In this document: in pieces, positions 39,469-47,441 of the stretch | Layout: each line of letters starts with the position of its first letter | How positions within the stretch are numbered: position 1 is the stretch's first letter | Source: Aureococcus anophagefferens | Taxonomy: Eukaryota > Sar > Pelagophyceae > Pelagomonadales > Pelagomonadaceae | Assembly: GCF_000186865.1 (NCBI RefSeq) | Contig: NW_008705568.1 | Coordinates: 459,513-523,512, forward strand | Direction of reading: 5' to 3' | DNA length: 64,000 nucleotides | The notes under the pieces: generated by a model | What the model was told of the DNA's origin: nothing | Databases searched by the model: none | Seen by the model: only the letters and a program-made list of their open reading frames with translations | Made by a program: the position numbers and the translations under genes

Positions 39469-40241
39469 TCAGACCGTCCCCGCGCGCGCGCTCCTCGTCT
39501 CCGCCGGCGTCGGCGCGAGCTCGCTGGCGCGGCGCACGGCGACCTTGGCCGACTTGAGGAGGAAGCCGATGAGGAGCGCCTCCGCGCGCGACTTGGCCTC
39601 GAGGCGCGCGGCGTCGGACGACGATCCCGCGAGCGCGAGGCAGTTGGCGAAGACCTTGAGCGTGTCGCGGATCCAGGTCGTCAGCGCGCGCTCCTTGGAC
39701 GCGTACCAGGTCGCCGTGCCGTCGCCGCTGAGCGTGCGGACGTCGCGGCCCACGGCCCTTTGCGTCGACCGCCGCTTGAGCGTCCGCGCGGGCAGCGACG
39801 GCAGCAGCGCCTCGCCGCGGCCCAGGGAGCCGCCGAGGTTGCTCAGGTCGCTGACGTTGATGACGCTCGACAGCTCCGGCAGCACGGCCAAGAGCTCGCG
39901 CCGGAGCCGCGCGAAGTCCTTGAGCGACCGCGACACGCGCGCCTGGACCCGCCTGCGGCGCGCGTTTCTTTCGTCGGAGAAAAACAAACAAAAAAAACGG
40001 GACGCGGGCGCGCCGACGTCGTGCCGGACCGCGTCGCGACGGCCGTGCAGATGGCGTAGGCGCCCGCGCCGCGGTCGTACGTGCACACGGGCAGCCGCGC
40101 GGTCACGTCGCGCGCGATCAAGGCCACCAGGTCCATGGCGCCGGCGGCGAGGAGGTCGTCGGGGTCCGGCTTCGACGGGCCCTCCTCCTCGAACCAGCAG
40201 CTCGTCGGCCGCTTCAGCGACGACACCTCGACGTCGCTCAT
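39469..40241 (-). CDS. PX-domain protein, 230 aa
   Basis: Phosphoinositide-binding protein. Exons 40241-40033 and 39952-39469 total 693 nt (230 codons plus stop), with an 80-nt GC-AG intron holding a T-rich tract. The PX fold is split by the intron: RLPVCTYDRGAGAYAICTAV before it, and VQARVSRSLKDFARLRREL after it. PSLPARTLKR is the proline-rich PX loop. A C-terminal helical region (RALTTWIRDTLKVFANCLAL, RAEALLIGFLLKSAKVAVR) follows, so the layout resembles sorting nexins. Longer starts in the same frame (to 40304, MVAAKAGGLRSPP) are possible. The intron start GCGGTCCG and following exon GCGGGTCC are similar, which may be a trace of an old introner (weak). Confidence 0.72.
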
Positions 40242-40607
40242 GGTCCGCAGCGGCGACCGCGCCCGCGGCGGCGACCGCAGGCCGCCCGCCTTGGCCGCGA
40301 CCATGGCTTTTCCCACGTGTCTTTTCCGCCGCTGTACCGCGACGCGCCCCGCGACACGTGTGCGCCGACGGTGCGCGGCGCTTTGTTTCCTGGGCCGCCC
40401 GGCACGTCGACGACAGAGGCTGCCACAGCCACAACGTGAAAATTCCCGCTGGGTAAACATACGTTTGTTAACGGCAAGGTTGCGGGCGCGCTTTAACCTC
40501 ACCCGCGCGATTCACATTTCGCAAGCAGGCGTCCAACGTCGTGGGGCGACGGCCGGCGCGCAACGCCGAGTCGCGCGCTCTTCGACGCGCCGCCGGCGAC
40601 GCGGACC

Positions 40608-41522
40608 ATGCCCGAGGCCGGGGGCTGGACGCACATCGGCGAGGAGAGCATCGAGCTCGGCGACCAGATCGGCGGCGGCGGCGTCGCCCTCGTCTACAAG
40701 GGCTGGTGGGGCGACGATCCCGTGGCCATCAAGACGCTCTTCGACCCCAAGGTCGACGCGAAGCTCAAGCAGGAGTACATGGACGAGCTCCTGGTGATGA
40801 GCGAGCTCAAGCACCGGAACGTCGTCACCTTTTACGGCGCGTGCATGGAGCCGCCGCGCCACTTCTTCGTCATGGAGCTCTGCGACCGCAGTTTGTACGA
40901 GCTGCTCCACGGGTCGTCGAAGCGGGGCATCGCGCCCTGCGCGCTGAGCGTCCACGAGAAGCTCCAGCTCGCCTGCGACGTCGCGGACGGCATGGCGTAC
41001 CTGCACGCGCGGAAGCCGCCCATCGTGCACCGGGATCTGAAGACCCACAACGTGCTCCAGGCGTCCAACGGCGTGCTGAAGATCTGCGACTTTGGGCTCG
41101 TGCGCACGAAAAACAGCGGCGCGGGCACGCCGTCCTACATGGCGCCGGAGCTCTTCACGGGCAAGCCTTTCAACGCGTCCGTGGACGTCTACGCGTTCGG
41201 CGTGCTGCTCTGCGAGCTCTTCTCCGGCGAGCAGCCCTTTTATGGCTACGACTACATGGACCTGCGGCGCAAGGTGCCCCTGGGCGAGCGGCCCGAGCTG
41301 CCGCGCTTCGACACGCCCGAGGGCATCCGGCGGCTCATCAAGGAGTGCTGGGACGAGGACCCGGGCCGGCGACCGACCTTCGAGGACGTCGTCGACGCCG
41401 TCGACGCCGCGCGGGACGCGACGCCCGCCAAGTCCAACTGCGAGCTCCTCGACAGCCTCGACGAGTTCGGCGGCGGCGGCGACTGCCTCGACTCGCTCAT
41501 GATGGGCGGGAGCCACAAGTGA
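40608..41522 (+). CDS. TKL-type protein kinase
   Basis: Single-exon, 304-aa kinase with almost no flanking sequence. Motifs: glycine loop QIGGGGVALVYKG, catalytic Lys in DPVAIKTLF, hinge FFVMELCDRSLYELLHG, VHRDLKTHNVLQ (HRDLK), CDFGLVRTK (DFG), GAGTPSYMAPELF and the TKL-type ECWDEDPGRRPTFEDVV. The HRDLKTHN and CW-D-P-RRP motifs place it with Raf/MLK-like TKL kinases. The glycine loop has GGGGVA rather than GxGxFG. The short C-tail (SLDEFGGGGDCLDSLMMGG) is acidic and glycine-rich. The start is the first ATG in the domain frame; the frame itself is open upstream. Confidence 0.88.
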   Translation: MPEAGGWTHIGEESIELGDQIGGGGVALVYKGWWGDDPVAIKTLFDPKVDAKLKQEYMDELLVMSELKHRNVVTFYGACMEPPRHFFVMELCDRSLYELLHGSSKRGIAPCALSVHEKLQLACDVADGMAYLHARKPPIVHRDLKTHNVLQASNGVLKICDFGLVRTKNSGAGTPSYMAPELFTGKPFNASVDVYAFGVLLCELFSGEQPFYGYDYMDLRRKVPLGERPELPRFDTPEGIRRLIKECWDEDPGRRPTFEDVVDAVDAARDATPAKSNCELLDSLDEFGGGGDCLDSLMMGGSHK

Positions 41523-41594
41523 CGAAAAAAACAACCCCCTTGCGCGTGGAACCGAGACGCGACTCCCCCCTTCCTAACACAGACCTAACACAGA

Positions 41595-44500
41595 CTACTT
41601 TACGTCCCGGAGCGCGGCCGCCGCGGCGACGAGCTCGTTCGCCACCATGGTCTGGTGGAACTTCTCGACGTCGCGCCGCTTGATGACCTTTTCGTCGACG
41701 AGCACGAGGATGCGGTCCATGCACAGGGTCTGCAGCGCCGCGACGGCCGCGGGGCCGAGCGCGTCCGTCGCGGCGGCGACGGCGGCCGGCGGCGGCTTCG
41801 TGAGGTCGGGGACGTCGGGGTCCTCGTAGCTGTAGGCGTCGAGCGCGCGCTGTGGCAAGGACGCGACGGTCCTCAGCGCGGACCCGGCGACGTCGGTGGC
41901 CGCGGCCGCGGCCGCGTCGCCCGCGGCGGCCGCGCCCGACTTGACGGGCTTGACGACGGCCTCCTCGACGAGGGCCTTGGCCGCGCCGGCGAACGCGGCG
42001 CCGAGGGCGCCGGCCGCGCCGGAGAGCGCGGCGCCCAAGCCCCGGCCCGCGGCCGCCGCGCCGGAGCCGACGGCGTCGCCCGCGGCCGCCGTCGCGGAGC
42101 CGACGGCGTTGGACGCGGCCGCGCCGACGCCGTCCGTCGCCTTCGCCGTCGCCGACGCCAAGGCCCGCGTCAGCGGATTCGGCGTCGTGGGCTGCCGCGG
42201 CGGCGGCGTGTCGTCGCGCGGCGGCGCGGCGGCGTCGTCGCGGACCTCTTCGAGGAGCGCGCGCGACCGCTCGAGGGCTTCGGAGCGCTCGAGCGCCGCC
42301 TGGGCGCGCTTGACTAATTCCGCGTCCCTGTCGTCCTCCTCGGCGGCGTCGTCCGCGAGGTAGACCTGGAGCACGCGGTCGCCCTCCTCGCGCTTGACGG
42401 TGCCGTCCCAGGGCGTGGCCTCGGCCGCGGCGGCCCGCGCGCGCGCCTCCTCCGCGCGCGCGGCCGCGTCCGCGCGCTGCCGCTCGGCGAGCGCGTCGGC
42501 GTCGGCCGCGGCCCGCGCGTCGGCCTCGGCCCGCGCCGCCGCGGCCGCGGCCGCTCGCTTTTCTCGCTCTTCGGCCTCCGCCGCTTCCTTCGCCGCTCGA
42601 GCCTCGGCCTCGGCTTCGGTCTCGGCGTCCTCCTCCTCGGGTTGCTCGTCAGCCTGCGCCTCCGCCTTGGCGGCGTCGAGCCGCTCCCGCGTCGCCCGTT
42701 CTCCGTCCTCGGGAGTGTACGCGCGAAGCTCCGAAACGGCGCCCTTGACCGCGTCGAGGAAGGAGCCCGTGGCCGTCGGCTCCGCGGCGACCTTGGCGGC
42801 GGCCTCGACGCGCTCGGCTTCGACGCGCTCGGCTTCGACGCGCTCGGCCTCGGCCTTGGCGGCGGCCTCGGCTTCGACGCGCTCGGCTTCGAGGCGCTCG
42901 GTCTCGACGCGCTCGGCCTCGAGGCGCTCGGTCTCGGCCTTGGCGGCGGCCTCGGCTTCCGCGACCTTGGCCTGCGCCGCCGCCTTCGCCGCCGCGGCCG
43001 CCTCGGCCTCGAGTCGTTCGGCCTCCGCGAGCCGCGCCGCCTCTGCCTCTTCCTCCTCGCGCTTCGCCTCGTCCGCCTCGGCCTCCGCCCGCCGTGCCGC
43101 CAATTCCTTGGCTCGTCGCGCGATCTCCACGGCCTCCTGGGCCTGCTCCGCCGCGAGCGCCGCGGCTTGCTCTTGTTCGGCCTTGATGCGCGCGATATCC
43201 TCCGCCGCCTCGCGCGCCTCCGCTTCGGATTTCGCCGCCGACAGCTCCTCGGCTCGTCGCCTTTCCGCGGTAGCCCGCGCTTCTTCGGCCTTGACCTCCT
43301 CCGCTGCCTTGGCCTCCGCAGCAGCTTTAGCCTCCGCAGCGGCCGCGGCTTCGAGGCGCTCAGCTTCCGCCTTCGCCTCCGCGGCCGCCTTCGCCTCCGC
43401 TTCCAGGCGCTCGGCCTCGGCCTTCGCGGCCGCTTCGGCTTCGACACGCCTGGCTTCGAGGCGCTCAGCTTCCGCCTTCGCCTCCGCTTCCAGGCGCTCG
43501 GCCTCGGCCTTCGCGGCCGCTTCGGCTTCGACACGCTCGGCTTCGAGGCGCTCAGATTCCGCCTTCGCCTCCGCTTCCAGGCGCTCGGCCTCGGCCTTCG
43601 CGGCCGCTTCGGCTTCGACGCGCTCGGCTTCCAGGCGCTTGGCCTCGATCCGCTCAGCCTCGACACGCTCGGCTTCGACGCGCTCGGCCTTCGCGGCCGC
43701 TTCGGCTTCGACGCGCTCGGCTTCCAGACGCTTGGCCTCGATCCGCTCAGCCTCGATCCGCTCAGCCTCGACACGCTCGGCTTCGACGCGCTCGGCCTTC
43801 GCGGCCGCTTCGGCTTCGACGCGCTCGGCTTCGACGCGCTCGGCCTCGAGGCGCTCGGCCTCGGCTTCTTCGGCCTTGGCCGCCGCGGCCGCCTCGGCCT
43901 CGACGCGCTTGGCTTCGAGACGCTCGGCCTCGACCCGCGCAGCACCGACCCGCGCGTCACCGCCCCGCGCGTCGCGGAGCGCCGCCTGGGCCTCGAGCGC
44001 GGCCCGCTTGGCCTCGGCGAGCAGCTCGGCAGCCTCCGTGGCCTCGCGCGCCGCGCTTTCAGCGGCCTCGACGCGCTCGGCTTCGAGACGCTCGGCTTCG
44101 ACCCGCGCGGCGCCGACCCGCGCGGCGCCGGCGCGCGCCCGCGCGGCGCCGACCAGCGCGCTGGCCGCCTCCGCGGCCTCGCGCGCCTCCGCGTCGGCGA
44201 GCGCGGCCCGCTCCAGCTGCGCCGCGGCGAGCGCGGCCTCGCGCTCCGCCTGCGCCGCTCGCGCGGCGGCGGCCTCGGCCTCGGCGGCCTCGGCGGCCTC
44301 GGCGGCCTCGGCGGCCTCGGCGGCCTCGGCTGCGGCCTGCTCCGCGGCCGCGCGCGCCGCGCTCTCGGCGGCCTCCACCCGCGCGGCCTCGTCCGCCGCC
44401 GCCGCCTCGTCCGCGGCGGCGCGCGCGGCCTCGTCCGCCGCCGCCGCCTCTTCCGCCGCCGCGCGCTCGACCTGCGTCGCCCTCCAGGCGGCCTCGCGCT

Positions 44501-45185
44501 CCGTCTGCGCCGCCGTGGCTTCGTCGCGGACGAGCTGGCCCTCGGCGCGGAGCGCGGCCAAGGCCTCGGCGGCCTCGGCGACGAAGGCCTTCTCCGCGGC
44601 CTCGCGCGCGGCCTCTTCCGCCGCCGCGGCCTCGGCCGCGGCCGCGCGCTCCGCCTCAACCCGCGCCGCCTCTTCCGCCGCCGCGGCCGCGCGCTCCGCC
44701 TCGGCCCGCGCCGCCTCGACCCGGGCGGCCTCCTCCGCCTGGAGCCGCCTCGTCTCCGCCGCCGCGGCCTCGCCCTCGGCGGCGAGCGCGCGCATCTCGG
44801 CTTCGACTTGCTCCAGCGCCGCCGCCGCCTTGGCGCGCGCTTCGGCCTCGCGCGTGGCGGCCTCGTCGCCGAGCTCGACCTCGACCTCGGCGACGACGGC
44901 CTCGGTCTCCGTCGCCGGCGGCGCGGCCGCGTCTTCGCGGCGCGACGGGAGCCGGCGGCGCAGCTTTCGCAGGAGGTTCGTTGTTCGCGGGAATGCCTCG
45001 ACGAGGCGGTCCTTGCGCAGGAGGTTCGTCGTGCGCGGGAATGCCTCGGCGAACCGGTCCTTGATGCCCGCGTCGAGGACGACGATGCCGCGACGCGCGC
45101 TGCGATGCTGCACCGGCGCCGCGCGCGGCGGCACGAAGGCCGTCGCGAGGACGGCGACGGCAAAGACCGAGAGCGCCTTTCGCAT
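41595..45185 (-). CDS. Long Ala/Glu coiled-coil protein with signal peptide (possible plastid protein), 1196 aa
   Basis: The N-terminus MRKALSVFAVAVLATAFVPP is a signal peptide ending in ATAF, close to the ASAF plastid-import motif, followed by an Arg-rich stretch. A 16-residue duplication follows at about 42-75 (FAEAFPRTTNLLRK, then LVEAFPRTTNLLRK). Residues 110-900 are a continuous Ala/Glu/Arg coiled coil with AERLEAERVEAE units. The C-terminal third has an Ala/Gly-rich segment (AGRGLGAALSGAAGALGAAF) and a compact end, FHQTMVANELVAAAAALRDV. No enzymatic domain is seen. Plastid location is an inference from ATAF alone; a secreted or vacuolar structural protein is equally possible. Because of the repeats several other frames are also open across 42.3-45.3 kb. 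Confidence 0.72.
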   Translation of the reverse strand: MRKALSVFAVAVLATAFVPPRAAPVQHRSARRGIVVLDAGIKDRFAEAFPRTTNLLRKDRLVEAFPRTTNLLRKLRRRLPSRREDAAAPPATETEAVVAEVEVELGDEAATREAEARAKAAAALEQVEAEMRALAAEGEAAAAETRRLQAEEAARVEAARAEAERAAAAAEEAARVEAERAAAAEAAAAEEAAREAAEKAFVAEAAEALAALRAEGQLVRDEATAAQTEREAAWRATQVERAAAEEAAAADEAARAAADEAAAADEAARVEAAESAARAAAEQAAAEAAEAAEAAEAAEAAEAEAAAARAAQAEREAALAAAQLERAALADAEAREAAEAASALVGAARARAGAARVGAARVEAERLEAERVEAAESAAREATEAAELLAEAKRAALEAQAALRDARGGDARVGAARVEAERLEAKRVEAEAAAAAKAEEAEAERLEAERVEAERVEAEAAAKAERVEAERVEAERIEAERIEAKRLEAERVEAEAAAKAERVEAERVEAERIEAKRLEAERVEAEAAAKAEAERLEAEAKAESERLEAERVEAEAAAKAEAERLEAEAKAEAERLEARRVEAEAAAKAEAERLEAEAKAAAEAKAEAERLEAAAAAEAKAAAEAKAAEEVKAEEARATAERRRAEELSAAKSEAEAREAAEDIARIKAEQEQAAALAAEQAQEAVEIARRAKELAARRAEAEADEAKREEEEAEAARLAEAERLEAEAAAAAKAAAQAKVAEAEAAAKAETERLEAERVETERLEAERVEAEAAAKAEAERVEAERVEAERVEAAAKVAAEPTATGSFLDAVKGAVSELRAYTPEDGERATRERLDAAKAEAQADEQPEEEDAETEAEAEARAAKEAAEAEEREKRAAAAAAARAEADARAAADADALAERQRADAAARAEEARARAAAAEATPWDGTVKREEGDRVLQVYLADDAAEEDDRDAELVKRAQAALERSEALERSRALLEEVRDDAAAPPRDDTPPPRQPTTPNPLTRALASATAKATDGVGAAASNAVGSATAAAGDAVGSGAAAAGRGLGAALSGAAGALGAAFAGAAKALVEEAVVKPVKSGAAAAGDAAAAAATDVAGSALRTVASLPQRALDAYSYEDPDVPDLTKPPPAAVAAATDALGPAAVAALQTLCMDRILVLVDEKVIKRRDVEKFHQTMVANELVAAAAALRDVK
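42780..44420 (-). repeat. Minisatellite coding for AERLEAERVEAE-type coiled coil
   Basis: Imperfect 15-18 bp units (plus strand gcctcgacgcgctcggcttc-like) run through the coiled-coil gene. A longer higher-order unit of about 75-120 bp (ggcctcggccttcgcggccg...) repeats at about 43420-43620 and 43690-43800. Short gcggcctcg units at 44280-44340 form a pure run. Confidence 0.85.
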
Positions 45186-45275
45186 GACTGGCCTAGCGAG
45201 CTACAACAGGCACTCAGCTCGATCCCATGCCGAGCCAAAACTTCAAAGCTGACGTTGAACCATCGGTGCTGGCCG

Positions 45276-47436
45276 ATGCGCGCCATGGCCGCTGCGAGGG
45301 CAGCCTCATGCGCGTCGCTCCTGCTGACCCTCTGGGCCAGCGCCCAACACAACCCACCGCCGCCGAACTACGAGCTCGCGCGGGACCACGACAACCTCAA
45401 GCCGCTGCAGGAGTATTTAGAGTACCGCTGGGTCGACGTCGCCGTCGGCGGCGAGAACGTGCGGCTGCGCGTGGGCCACGGCGCGGCCCTCGACGGCCTC
45501 TACGCCGAGGCCTGCGCCGCCGTCGCGGCCGGCGACGCGCGCTGCGTCGGGGAATTACGAGACTACGTCGAGGCGGAGCTCCGGCGGGACCCGACGTTCT
45601 ACGGCGCCGCGACGGCCGCCATCGCGACCGACCGATCCGAGGGCTTCGCGCCCCGCGACGCCTACGAGGCCCGCGTCGAGATCGTGTCGCCGGCCCAGGG
45701 CGCGCGGACGGCGGCGCGGAGCGACACGCTCGCGTTCACCTGGCGGCTCGCCGGCGCTCCGTTCGCGCTCGGCGTCGACGGCGTCGCGTGCGTCGCCATG
45801 TACGAGGCTTACAAAACCCAACCCCTCAGCCACCGCTGTTTCGACACATTGGAAGACAGCGTCGACGGCTACCAGCGGCTGAGCGTCTTCAACGCGGCGC
45901 CCGGCGAGTACGCCCTGGTCGCGCAGCTCCGGGGAATTCGCAACGCGGACGCGCGCGGCCCGCTCGCGCTCCGCCGCGCGGTGCTCGTCGCGACGGGGCC
46001 CGCGCTCGACGCCGTCCCGCGGGACCGGCTCACGGCGGAGACCCTCGGGCGCTACTACGAGAACGTCACCCGCGCGCCGTGGGTATCCGCGGCGCTCGCG
46101 GTCGCGCCTTCCCGGGGCGCGACCGTCGCGCCGGAACGGCTCAGCGGCGACCTCGACGTGCTCTTCCGCTACGACGCGCGCCTCGCGAGCTTAGCGGCGC
46201 GCGACCTCGGCCTGGCGTCGGCCCGGGACCTCGCGGCCTGCGTCCGCGTGGGCACGGCGGAGGAGAACGACGTCGGCCACCTCGCCGGCTGCGTTTCTTT
46301 ATCCCCGCACGCGGACGACCCGGCGTCGCACGAGGCGTCCGCGCTGCTCCGCGTCGGCGCGCTGCTCGCGCAGCCGCTCCTCGTCGACGCGCTGACCAAG
46401 GTGCGGTCCGGCGGCGGCGCCGGGGACGGCGCGCTCGCGCTGACGGCGCACGCGGAGGCGCGCGCGGGGCCGCCGCCAGGGCAGCAAAAGGGTGCGAAAT
46501 TCCCAACTTCAAAGGCTCATATCTCGGCCGTTTTCCACTCGTTTCGGCTGATTTTTGGACGAGCGATCATCTCTCGGAACGGTCTCGAAGCGTGGGCGCT
46601 TTTTCCGGAACGCGCGCGCGCGGAACACTCACGTTGAAGCGACGTTGCATCACTCTTTTGCTGCCCAGGCCGCCGCGCGCCGCGTCCGCGACGGCGACGA
46701 CGCTCGCGGCCGTCGGCGGCGGGCGGCACCGGACGCGCCGAGCGGCTTCGCGGACCTCGACGCGCTCCGTTCGGCCGTGCGCAGCTTCGAGACCCACATC
46801 GGCGGCAGTTTCGAGAAGCCGCGGAAGCAGCGCGCGCTCCGCGCCGCCGTCGAGGACGCCGCGCGTCGGCGCGCGCCCGCGCGGCCGCTCTACTGCGAGG
46901 TCGGCTTCAACGCGGGCTACTCGGCGTCGGCGGCGCTGAGCGCCGGCGCGGACGTTTTAGCGCTGGACGTGGCGACCATCGGCGCGGTCCACGCGGGCGT
47001 CGACTTCCTGCGCCGCGCGTTCCCGGGGCGGACGGTGGAGCTCCTCGCGGGCGAGAGCTGCCGCAACCTCGAGCGGGGCGCGGCCCTGTCGCCGACGTGG
47101 GCCGGCGGCCGGCAATGCGACGTCGTGTTCGTCGACGGCGACCACTTTTTTGGGCCCGCGGACTGCGACCTCCGGCTGCTGAGTCGCTTCTCGCGCGCGG
47201 GCGCGGCCGTCTTCGCGGACGACGTTCGATTCGACTGCGAGGAGAACGCCCACGCGGCGCTCTGCGGCGGCCCGCTCCGCGCCTGGAACGGCACGCTGCG
47301 CGACGGCGTCATCCGGGAAGCGGCCTGCGACGACGAGGGCTTCTGCGCGGGCTTCTACGTCCGCGCGGACTTCGCCGAGCCCGAGGCGGGGTCCTACCGC
47401 GTCTCCGGGCTGCTCGCCGCCGGCGGTCTAGCGTAG
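45276..47436 (+). CDS. Secreted protein with N-terminal unknown region and C-terminal SAM-dependent methyltransferase-like domain
   Basis: Exon 1 (45276 to about 46468) starts with a signal peptide (MRAMAAARAASCASLLLTLWASAQ) and continues NPPPPNYELARDHDNL, an Ig/FN3-like segment (RVEIVSPAQGARTAARSDTL, FTWRLAGAPFALGVDG) and VLVATGPALD. The later exon (46669-47436) holds a class I methyltransferase fold of the Methyltransf_24 type: LYCEVGFNAGYSASAALSAG (SAM motif), VLALDVATIGAVHAGVDF, CDVVFVDGDHFFGPADCDLR and FSRAGAAVFADDVRFDCEEN. Between them lies a family A introner. Exact removal of the element and one target copy puts the second part out of frame by one, so the splice site or sequence is not settled. 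They could also be two genes. The end is 5 bp from the next stop. Confidence 0.62.
46477..46668 (+). mobile_element. Introner, family A copy 5 (methyltransferase-domain gene)
   Basis: A 192-bp element with the exact duplication gccgccgc at 46469-46476 and 46669-46676, in a plus-strand gene. It starts cagggcagcaaaagggtgcg and ends cttttgctgcccag, so in gene sense it has the same orientation as all other A copies. The expected GC-AG intron 46469-46668 leaves the two coding parts in different frames. A GC at 46464 would restore frame. Confidence 0.9.
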
Positions 47437-47441
47437 ACTGC

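Noticed and set aside
42642..46637. A 1331-codon plus-strand frame
   Set aside because: It runs antisense through the coiled-coil repeats and then through the start of the methyltransferase-domain gene; the first part is a repeat artefact, and the real gene starts at a signal-peptide ATG near 45276.
1799..46668. The repeated ~200-bp units as a CRISPR array or tRNA/snRNA genes
   Set aside because: They are dispersed, lie inside exons, carry TIRs and flanking duplications, and have no spacer pattern or tRNA cloverleaf.
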